64,000 nt of DNA from Euphorbia lathyris (taxonomy: Eukaryota; Streptophyta; Magnoliopsida; Malpighiales; Euphorbiaceae). The stretch's first letter is position 1. Each line of letters opens with the position of its first letter. The notes beneath the pieces are model-generated. The model saw only the letters and a program-made list of their open reading frames with translations, did no database searches and was not told where the DNA came from. The stretch is taken from assembly GCF_963576675.1 (NCBI RefSeq), contig NC_088918.1, positions 66,117,001-66,181,000 on the forward strand. The letters run 5' to 3'. The position numbers and the translations under genes are program-made. Positions 55,788 to 64,000 of the stretch are shown piece by piece.

Positions 55788-57063
55788 GTTTTATTTATTT
55801 GTTTATTTATTTGCAGGTAAAAAAAAGGGATAAACAAACAAATTGGCCCAACAGTTGAATTTGAACTATCCTATCTCCTCTACCACCTTCGGTTTAAGGG
55901 AGTTTTTCTTTAACCCTTTTTATTTTTCCACTTTACCTTTTATCGCATTTTTGGGAGTAAATGCCTGCTCTAAAGTGTGAGGAAGGGCAAAAAGGGTTTT
56001 ATCTATCTTATTTTAGGTTTTTTTTCGTGTTTGTGTTTATTGCTTTTTAGAATAATTTCATTTAGTTGCATGCTTCCTTACATGTTAAAATAATTGTCTT
56101 CGCTTTTCAAAGATTTGAGATGGATTTAGGAAGAAAACTCGTAAACAATTGACCCTTAATAGGATGAAACTTCATTATGGCAGTCATAAATTTTGAAAAT
56201 ACATTTTTTTATAGAATTACGAAACTAAGGAACTTTGGATTGAAATGGGAGTTCCGGAGACTACACTTGTAGACTGAAAATAAGCATTGAACTTGTCATT
56301 TGGTTAAACTTTTTGGTACAAATATTAACCCGAACATATGTGAGATTTTGAGACTAATAATTTGAGCATTTTATTACACATTGCTCGGTTTATTTTTTGC
56401 TTGAGTGTGCTCATAATTGCTATTGTCTATAGAATTTGCATCAAATGCTAGTCGAAACCTCGTGCATCCAGTTGGAACTTGGCGTGATCAAGGCAATTAA
56501 GTGTAGCCCTTTGTTAATGTTAGAACTTGTTTTTCCTTGTTTAAACCCAAAACCCTTTTACGTCGTGTTTAGTTAAGCCCCGTTGAAACCTACATATACC
56601 ACTTTCTTTATTTTACCACATTACAAACCCCTAACGTCTTAAATACCCTTTTCTCACCCGTGAATTTACAATTATTGTGCATAAATAGGAATGTTTTAGG
56701 GAGCTCAAAATTTGTGGAAAATAGGAAGCCGAGAATTATTTTTGCTACTTTATGTGCTTTTGCAAAGAAGAAAAGAAAAAAAAATAAAAAGCTAAAGAAA
56801 AGAAAAAAAAATAAAAAAAGAGAAGAAAAAAAGTAAAAAAGAAAAAAAAAGAAAGCAATGGTTGAGTCATTTAGTTTGAGGTGGAGATTCCAGCATGATT
56901 AATCTCAGAAAATTCATTTGAAGCAAGGAACTGTAATATATAATCATAAGTTAAGAATAAGGATAAACAGATGAATACTCAACATTGTGAGACTGGTTGC
57001 AGTCTTGGAGATAGAAGTTGGTAAGAAAAGAAAAAAAATATGTTTTCTCATCAGCAGCACATC

Positions 57064-57297
57064 TTATGTTTCTCGGTTAATCTTTGAAGAGCTCTGAGTC
57101 TTATTGTATTTATTTTGCACAACTAGTTGTTTATTCACTTTCCATGTATTTTCCTTATCCAAACATGTCCCTAAACCAACATTACAACCCATAAAAGACC
57201 TTGGGATCTTGTTTCTGACTAGATAAGCACAATGGTAACAACTGGATGACAATGCAAATTCACCGTAGCCAAAGCTAGTATAAGGCTTGAGAGACAA
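57064..57297 (-). other. Antisense 77-codon frame of copy B
   Basis: Counterpart of 30724-30491, same length and phase. No domain recognised; possibly chance. Confidence 0.2.
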
Positions 57298-57580
57298 AAT
57301 TTACACCTAAACACTTGAGTGAAATGAGTGACCACTGGCGAGGTACCAAAATAGTTTGCCTTTTGATTTTGTGACATGATTGAAGATACGTCTGCTTGTG
57401 TTGGTTTGCGGAGAAACGATTAGAATCTTTTAGCGTCCAAACCTTTTGTTTTTCATCCAAATTTGTGAAATTGAGATCTATGAATGTCAAGTGAAGTAAA
57501 TCGTGTTATTGTGTGAATTATTAGTTTAAGCCACTTTTCTATAACTTGTTCAACATATATTTCCTCAAATTTTATATTCT

Positions 57581-58357
57581 TCAAGTCCCATGTACATGAT
57601 ATTTCAAGATTGTAATATCTGATTTAACTTGTGCAACATTAGATATAACTTTTTCAGCTGTCAACGGAATCGGTGTGTTAAATTCTCCGTCGATACCAGA
57701 TAGCTGTATTTGTTTAGAAAGTTTATCCCACTTATTTTCGTAGCAACGAGTGTCTTCTTTCGGCATATAATGACCTGCTATGTCACGCACTATCTTTAGT
57801 TCGATGAATTTGAATCTTGCAGCCTCAGAAACCGTTTGTATAACAACAAGAAGACTATTTTTAAAAGTTCTGGCAACAGTTTTTCCATCGAACTTACTGA
57901 GTGCTTCGATTGCTTTGCCCAATGGTCCGATTCCTAATCCGACATCCTCTCTTACTCCCAAATCAGTGTAACTGGTACACACTGATGTAAGATGAGTGTA
58001 GCTTTTTCCGTCGCAAAGGAGTGCTTCTGATCCCAACGGAGCATCCTTTAAGAAGAAGAACTTATCTTCAGATTTAAATCCAATCACATACACATCAACC
58101 ATGCTTACTGCTACTGTGATGGAGAGCTTTTTATTTATCAGCTCAACCAGTACAAACTTGGTCGTGTTTGTGATTTCAGATGGGCTTCGCAGTAATGTGA
58201 TGCCATGGCTTTTAGAGCTACTTTGTAAAATGTTTCGTAACCTCTGTACGAAACTTCGGTAGCTTCCAACAGTGGCCTCATTGGTTGTAAATGTGACCTT
58301 TCGATAGTTGATTACTGAAGCTACTACAAAAGTGTAGTTTAACCATATTGCCAACAT
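57581..58357 (-). CDS. Ribosome-inactivating protein (type 1-like rRNA N-glycosylase)
   Basis: 258 codons, intact, ATG 58357 to stop 57581. The fold is recognised by the active-site block VVIQTVSEAARFKFIE (residues 171-186). Likely catalytic residues are all present: Tyr90, a Tyr at 120 or 130, Glu178, Arg181, and Trp210 in the C-terminal ENKWDKLSKQIQ. Enzymes of this family remove one adenine from the sarcin-ricin loop of large-subunit rRNA. Residues 1-16 are hydrophobic and may be a short signal peptide, consistent with secretion or vacuolar targeting. Length fits a single-chain RIP; no lectin B-chain follows, although the downstream side is a transposon breakpoint 58 bp after the stop. Expression and activity are not shown by sequence alone. 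Confidence 0.88.
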   Translation of the reverse strand: MLAIWLNYTFVVASVINYRKVTFTTNEATVGSYRSFVQRLRNILQSSSKSHGITLLRSPSEITNTTKFVLVELINKKLSITVAVSMVDVYVIGFKSEDKFFFLKDAPLGSEALLCDGKSYTHLTSVCTSYTDLGVREDVGLGIGPLGKAIEALSKFDGKTVARTFKNSLLVVIQTVSEAARFKFIELKIVRDIAGHYMPKEDTRCYENKWDKLSKQIQLSGIDGEFNTPIPLTAEKVISNVAQVKSDITILKYHVHGT

Positions 58358-58359
58358 AA

Positions 58360-59048
58360 GTCATACCTTTATCTTCTCAAGTTCCATCTGTTGAAAATTC
58401 AATATGTCAAAATCAGTGGTGGTGGGCTAGAACAAAATAATAATAGAGTGAGTTGAGCTATTGAGAAAGAGACAAAAAGATGATTTTAAGCATTTCAACA
58501 TCTCTTTCTATAGAAGAAAATCATGCATGGGTTCTACACTGACATAAATGTGTTAAATTCCAAACCATGATGATAATAAAATCTATTGATACACCATAAT
58601 AATAATAATAATTGACAACATATTTATATGATATTAATGATAATAGAATCTTGTGGTCTAAGTTACAATAATCTATACTATATATATAGTTACAGAAACA
58701 GACATAAATGAATAATAAATAACCTACACTATCTATATATAATAATAATACTAACAAAAAAAAATAATAATAATGAGGTGTCCGCTATGGTTACTTCCTT
58801 TAGACTAAATGACAAATCAAGTATGCTCAAAGTAATCACAACAATATATAGGACTTAAAGAATAATGGAAACCAACTAGGAAGGTTAAAATTCAGAAATT
58901 GGAAATCAAAAACAGAATTTATGTGGTAATAATCCAAACATTTACTGAGTTCTACTGGATTTTGGTTGAGAGCTTTCTTAATAATCAAATAAATTGATTA
59001 TTTGAGAATCTAATTGAATTCTTTCAATTAAAATTGCTAGATAATATA
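58360..59048. other. AT-rich upstream region of the RIP gene
   Basis: No second exon or clear TATA box was identified. It contains AAT/ATA microsatellite runs near 58590 and 58745-58775. A similar block (ATATGATATTAATGATAnTAGAATCTTGT) recurs at 60486-60515, a local repeat. Confidence 0.45.
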
Positions 59049-59050
59049 TA

Positions 59051-59763
59051 GAGAGCGTTTGGTTCAAATTTCGGAATCGGAATGACAATTTATTTATTTT
59101 GTTTGGTTTAATCCGGAATCGGAATTCGATTACTTTTAAGAATGTTTGGTTTATTTGGAAATCGGGAATGGGAATGAGAGTAATTAATTACCTTTGTTAA
59201 TGTTTGATTGTACAATTAATACCATCCATCATAATATTTTAAGAGTGATTAGTTTTAGAAAATCGGAATCAATACCAAACATATTAGATATATTTAAAAA
59301 ATAATAATAATAATTAAAACCAATAATAATTTCAAAAACCATCTGTAAAATATATTAGTAATAATATAAAATACTATGATGTATAGAATTAAAAACAACA
59401 CCAATTTTCTACGTTTCCATTAAAATCATCATGTAAAAGAATCATATATCAATTTATTTTGTGAAAATGAATTGTACCTTATCATTAATAAAAAAAACAG
59501 TGCAGGTATTTTAAAAAGTAAAAATCGTGGTTTGACAGTTATTCGTTAACAAAAAGTGGATTTAATTTTTTTTTAGTTAAATTTATAAATCAATGGGAAT
59601 GAAATTTGACTGGGGTGGTTAAAGGGAGGAATCATGGATTCCTACATATGGGCTGATGTGATTCTCATTCCTCAATCAAAATTATAAAACCAAACATGAA
59701 GAAATGAAAATAACCATTTTCATTCCCATTCCCTACCTTCATTTTGACTAACCAAACACCTCC
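59051..59763. mobile_element. hAT-like MITE, ~710 bp
   Basis: Left end GAGAGCGTTTGGTTCAAATT; right end, read backwards, GGAGGTGTTTGGTTAGTC. Subterminal GGAATCGGAATG and CATTCCCATTCCC motifs face each other. Short degenerate AT-rich flanks prevent a firm target-duplication call. Confidence 0.55.
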
Positions 59764-62207
59764 ATAATCTAATCATATCAGTTCACAACGAAGGTAAAAT
59801 CAATTTAAAGTTAGAAATCAAAACTCCTTTAACCATTATATAATCATTAAAGTTTAAAATTAGGAGCTATTGAACATTCAATTTCAACCTAAATGAGCCT
59901 CTGTTGGACCTACTAAACAGAAGACCAGCTTATTATTATTATTATTATTATTATTTTATGAAATGCAGCATTTTATTATTACCAAAAGAAAGAGTTAGCC
60001 CGCCTAAAGAGCAGCAAGGATTAGCTTACTACACCCACACCTGAAGTAATTGAATGAATGCTTTAAAGTCCAGTGAAATTACGCTCATTCCTTTTCTTAA
60101 AATCAAAAGGAACTAGTTGAATTACCCCGTGAACTGAAACTAAAGTCATGTTCTAAAAAAAGAGAGTAACTGCACATTCAATTTCAGTGTAAATGAATTC
60201 CCACCATTAAAATCAAATGCTTATTCCTCACCCTTTTTTGGAGTATAAGATGATTAGAGGGACATTTTATAGCTGAAACTTCCCTTTACACCTTGGTAAA
60301 ATCTTGAAAGCAATCCTTTCTCTTCTTCCTTCAAGCCTTCAAATGGGGGTGACTGGTAGAGAATGTACCAAGTAAAAAGGTAAGGAATTCGAAATAATAA
60401 GATACTATGTGTTTTTGTTTTATTGGTTTAAGTATTATTGGTTTAAGAAACAAAGTGCTGATACTTTGTTTTCAACATATCTATATGATATTAATGATAT
60501 TAGAATCTTGTCGTCTAAGCTACAATAATAATCTATATACAGTTACAGAAGCAGAGATAAATGAATAATAAATATACAGTTACAAAAGCAGAGATAAATG
60601 AATAATAAATAATAAATGAATAATAAATAATAAATAATATACACTATCTATATAATAATAATAATCAGGGTCGTTCCTGACCTTTTAGAGGTCCGGAGTG
60701 AGATGATAATTTGGGCCCCCATATATACATTCTACTTTCTTTTTTTTAAGTTATAGGCGAGATGATTTTTTTATTATTACAAGGGATAAGGTAAAAATTT
60801 AGTCATATAGTTATTAGGAGATAGCAATTAACATTCATGCATAAAATAGTGCAATTTTAAACCTAACGTTTATCAATTGGTACAGTTTCAAGCTTAATTG
60901 ACGAAAATGAGGTTTTTTATCTGTAATTTCTTGTTCTATCCTCGCTCGAACCTCCACTGTTCTGGTCACTCAATATGGTTTGAAGTTGCATATTTTATGT
61001 TAATGAAAAAAACTCATTTTTAATCAACTAGGCTTGAAATTGCACAAACTCGTAAACGTTATTTAAAATTGCAATATTTTCCACATAAAAGCTAAATTAG
61101 TAGTGCAGTAGTAGCGAGTATACTAACTAGAATTATTTTATGTACTAAAATAAGAAGTATCAATGTCATGTAAAATTGAAATAAGTATATAAATATAGGT
61201 AGGAAGCATAATTAAGCCCCTGAACTTTACATGTTTTAAAGATCAAGCCCCCTGATCGATTATTTTTTCATATTTAGCCCTTGATCATTGATTGTTTTTA
61301 TGGATTTGACCCTTATTTAACTTTCATCGAATTTAGGAGATGAGAAGATCGATTTGGCGATTCTAATGTTGAAAATCACAAAATGGGGGAGGAGAAAATC
61401 GAGTTTGAAAGAATATACTGGAAATTAGTTTCTATAATTTTGTTTTAGTTTTTAATTTATACCTATTATGTTTACTTGATAAATAAAGAACTTGATAAAA
61501 ACAGCAATTAAACATCATACCAAGAATAAAACGGCAAGCCTTCCAGTTTCCGGTTTCACTTCTAACTGCTGGTTTTCCTCTAATATTCACAGTTCCATCG
61601 TTTGTATAGACATCGTCTTCTTCCATAATGCCCTTGGATATTCGGTATATGCTAGATATGAAGGTATTTAATAACTAACCTCAGTATTCACCTGCAAGTA
61701 AAATGTCCATGTCCTTTTATCATCAGTGCATCCGTTTGTAAATCAGTAATAAATTCTTAATCGGGAAACTCACATCATTTCCATTCTAAATTCTTATATA
61801 TATGGAATTTAAATTTATAAAAATTTACTCCTTAAATAAACCATTCAAAATTAGTATAAAATGCAAATGGGGATCCTGCTCACTGCTGGCAGCTAGTGGC
61901 AGCTAGCAAGTTTAGCAAATCGGGAAATTAACATCATCTTTCATAAAAATGATAAGATGAGAAATTTTTTCTTTATTTTGTATTTGTCGTTTTGTCATTA
62001 ACACAAAAGACGTTTGACTAACTTTTTTCTGCTTAAAATATCCGGTTTGATTCGATAAGATAATTTCAAAAAAAGAGGCTGGTAAAGAACCAAACTGGCC
62101 AATAGCTCATGGGAAATAAAAGGCGGAGAGGATCCATATACATTAAAGCGGTAGGAAATGTACAAATCATGTATATATCCTATCACACCAGATTGCAGCT
62201 GTCAAGT
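59764..62207. other. AT-rich intergenic DNA with MITE pieces and microsatellites
   Basis: Contains a TTA repeat (59930-59955), ATA/AATAATAA runs (60595-60665), and a fragment CAGGGTCGTTCCTGACC at 60667 like a hAT terminus. A weak inverted repeat lies at about 60788-61080 (GGGATAAGGTAAAAA start, related to the MITE at 10689). At 61203-61325 is a fragment with AAGCCCCTGAAC units resembling the arms of 5249-5894. No gene was supported. Confidence 0.45.
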
Positions 62208-62440
62208 TGTTAGAATTCTGTTAACAACTGTTAACAGTTTTGGAGCCAATTCTGCAGCCATTTAGGGATTCAGTTAAAACTGTATTTCTGTTTTCTGTAT
62301 TCTCTATAAATACCAACATCTGTATAATGTCAAATTTACATTGTTTAGATCAAATACAGCATCTAATACACTTTCTTCCTTTCCATTTCTTTCTTGGAAA
62401 TTGATTACAGTTTTGTTTTCATTTAAGCTTCTATAAGCTT
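62208..62440 (+). repeat. 5' LTR of a Copia element (short, ~235 bp)
   Basis: Starts TGTTAGAATTCTGTTAAC; TATA box TATAAATA at 62305-62312. The 3' limit is approximate, just before the primer site; no CA terminus is obvious. Alternating GTTAACA palindromes occur near the start. Confidence 0.6.
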
Positions 62441-62443
62441 TAT

Positions 62444-62458
62444 ATGGTATCAGAGCTT
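62444..62458 (+). other. Primer-binding site, initiator tRNA-Met type
   Basis: TGGTATCAGAGCTTC matches the usual plant Copia primer site and lies 6 nt before the gag ATG. Confidence 0.85.
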
Positions 62459-62463
62459 CAGTA

Positions 62464-64000
62464 ATGGTTGGGAAGAAAAAGAAGAATAATCGCAACAAGG
62501 AGGTTCGCAATGAAGACGAATTTTATGAAGAAATTTCTTACGAAAGTACAGACAAAGAAGAAACTTCAAGATCAAAATCAAAATTTCCAGGCGGAAGTTC
62601 GCATCATCACGATAACCCAGGCATCTATATTGTCAATATACAATTGACACACAACAATTATTTGTCATGGAGTCAAACGATGATTCGAGCTTTGAAGGTG
62701 AAAGAGAAATGTGATTTCATCCTCAAAGATCTGGAAATTCCTCAAGAAGGAACAACTGCTTACCAAAGGTGGTCCAAGGCAGATAATCCGGTAACTTCAT
62801 GGTTACTAAACTCAATGCACAAAGAAATTGCAGATGGGTTTCAATATGCAACAAATGCTAGGGAACTTTGGAAAGATTTGAAGCATAGGTTTGGTGATAC
62901 AAATGGTCCAATGATTTACAAGATTCGCAGAGAAATTGGCCAATCTACTCAAGGTACTTTTACTATACTCCAGTACTTTAATAAGTTGAAGAAATTGTGG
63001 GAAGAATTGAATTTCTTGAGCCCCATTCCACTCTGTCACTGTGGTATAACAAGAGATTGTGCTTGTAAAGCTTTTAAAAGAATATCTGATGCAATAGAAG
63101 AAGAGAGATTGATGCAGTTTTTGCTTGACTTGAATGAACAATATGATCATATTAAACATCAATTGTTACTCATGGATCCATTACCAAATATAAATAAGGC
63201 ATACACAATGTTGCTAACAATAGAGAAACAACAAGAAATTTCCATTCACCAATCTGTGGAAATTGCAAATTTTACAAAATATGAGAAAAAGTCACAAGGC
63301 GATCACAGATACAAAAAAGATGAAGGAGACAAAGGGAGTAAGCATTGTGACTACTGCAACAAAGGGGGGCACAATAGATCTGGTTGTTTCAGGTTGGTGG
63401 GGTATCCTGAATGGTACAAAGGGCCAAGAATAACTGGGAAAGGGGATCAATCCGGCTCAAATTCTAACTCTTCTTTTCGAGCTAATGATGTTTCTGGTGT
63501 TCCAGGAACCGCTGCAGAAAAGGGAAATTCTTATACCAGTAATGTATATAATGATGCAAATGAGTATGAGCCAGGAGATGGACATAAAAGTATGAATTTC
63601 ATGATCCAGGAAGTTTACAAAATGCTCAAAGGCAAACAAATTCCAGATTCTCCTATCAATGCAAATGATTTTACAGCTTTTGCTGGATGCACAGGCTCTT
63701 CTTCTATTGCACCTCTTGGTCAAAAAGATTACTGGATCATTGACAGTGGAGCAACATCTCACATGAGTCATCACATAAAATGGTTCAGTCACTACAAAGA
63801 AACTCATATCCCTCAACATGTTACTCTCCCAGATGGCACTCTTCAAACTATAAATCACATTGGTATTGTGGTCCTTTCTCAAAATTTAAGTTTGCATAAT
63901 GTTTTGCACATTCCTACCTTCAAATATAGTCTCTTATCTGTTGGACAACTTTTACAGCAAAGTCATATAGAGGTCATTTTTTTATCAAGATCATTGTTCT
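62464..64000 (+). CDS. Ty1-copia Gag-protease polyprotein, open to window end
   Basis: The ATG at 62464 opens a frame without stops for 512 codons, running off the window. A basic, charged N-terminus leads to the UBN2-type Gag region (LTHNNYLSWSQTMIRALKVK, then TSWLLNSMHKEIADGF and ARELWKDLKHRFG). A CX2C-type extra site (CHCGITRDCAC) follows, then the knuckle CDYCNKGGHNRSGC near 63350 and LVGYPEWYKG. The protease motif WIIDSGATSHM is at about 63733, with the matching LHNVLHIPTFKYSLLSVGQL block near the end. Integrase and RT would lie to the right. Gag and protease look intact, so this may be a young element. Confidence 0.92.
   Translation, partial: MVGKKKKNNRNKEVRNEDEFYEEISYESTDKEETSRSKSKFPGGSSHHHDNPGIYIVNIQLTHNNYLSWSQTMIRALKVKEKCDFILKDLEIPQEGTTAYQRWSKADNPVTSWLLNSMHKEIADGFQYATNARELWKDLKHRFGDTNGPMIYKIRREIGQSTQGTFTILQYFNKLKKLWEELNFLSPIPLCHCGITRDCACKAFKRISDAIEEERLMQFLLDLNEQYDHIKHQLLLMDPLPNINKAYTMLLTIEKQQEISIHQSVEIANFTKYEKKSQGDHRYKKDEGDKGSKHCDYCNKGGHNRSGCFRLVGYPEWYKGPRITGKGDQSGSNSNSSFRANDVSGVPGTAAEKGNSYTSNVYNDANEYEPGDGHKSMNFMIQEVYKMLKGKQIPDSPINANDFTAFAGCTGSSSIAPLGQKDYWIIDSGATSHMSHHIKWFSHYKETHIPQHVTLPDGTLQTINHIGIVVLSQNLSLHNVLHIPTFKYSLLSVGQLLQQSHIEVIFLSRSLF

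Larger units (their letters stand above)
53194..57522 (+). mobile_element. Gag-only Athila-related retrotransposon, copy B, 3'-truncated
   Basis: The 5' LTR (53194-54695), primer site, gag-like ORF and 3' non-coding region all match copy A (26565-32501). Similarity stops at GTGTGAATTATT near 57522, about 80 bp before the 3' LTR would start; hairpin, primer tract and 3' LTR are missing. The break joins directly to the region of the RIP gene. Since the 3' end is lost, target duplication cannot be checked. Confidence 0.88.

Overview
The window is nuclear DNA of a flowering plant, almost certainly a eudicot. It is AT-rich and dominated by plant-type transposons: Ty1-copia, Ty3-gypsy of the Athila type, L1- and RTE-type LINEs, pogo/Emigrant, PIF/Harbinger, hAT and Mutator-like MITEs. 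It also carries a nuclear copy of the plastid ycf1 3' half and one cellular-type gene, a ribosome-inactivating protein (RIP). RIP families are large in groups such as Euphorbiaceae, Cucurbitaceae and Caryophyllales, but the sequence alone does not fix the species. No rRNA, tRNA or CRISPR feature was recognised.

Layout. 1-1151: 3' part of a long LTR, inserted exactly at the reverse-transcriptase active-site motif of a decayed minus-strand Copia element (1152 to about 4826). 4517-11583: a cluster of DNA transposons (Mutator-like MITEs with 9-bp target duplications, two copies of one hAT-like element each carrying the same inner MITE, and a 1.9-kb Mutator-like element holding a gene-like segment). 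11767-37016: one pogo/Emigrant-type element with TA target duplications. It is split by an L1 LINE. The LINE is split by an Athila-type retrotransposon (15737-33683, duplication CGTAT). That element holds a 2.9-kb solo LTR (22358-25272, duplication CCTGT) and, inside its 3' LTR, a 5.9-kb gag-only retrotransposon (26565-32501, duplication CCGAG).

37019-42620: LTR-like remnant, a hAT element, plastid-derived ycf1 and another MITE. 42855-45422: PIF/Harbinger element with a 5'-truncated RTE LINE inside. 46056-47884: complete solo LTR of the same family as 1-1151, with GATAT duplications. 49449-53193: two LINE fragments. 53194-57522: second copy of the gag-only element, cut off just before its 3' end. 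57581-58357 (minus): intact RIP reading frame. 58360-62207: AT-rich DNA with MITE pieces. 62208-64000: 5' end of a Copia element whose gag-protease frame is open to the window edge.

The genes do not form a pathway; most are transposon genes in various states of decay. Frames still open and therefore possibly young are the right-hand Copia gag-protease, the plastid-derived ycf1, the RTE reverse transcriptase, the gag-like ORF at 28174 and the RIP gene. The most interesting non-coding signal is a perfect 8-bp-stem hairpin about 20 nt upstream of the 3' LTR in two different Athila-type families, with paired changes in both stem arms.
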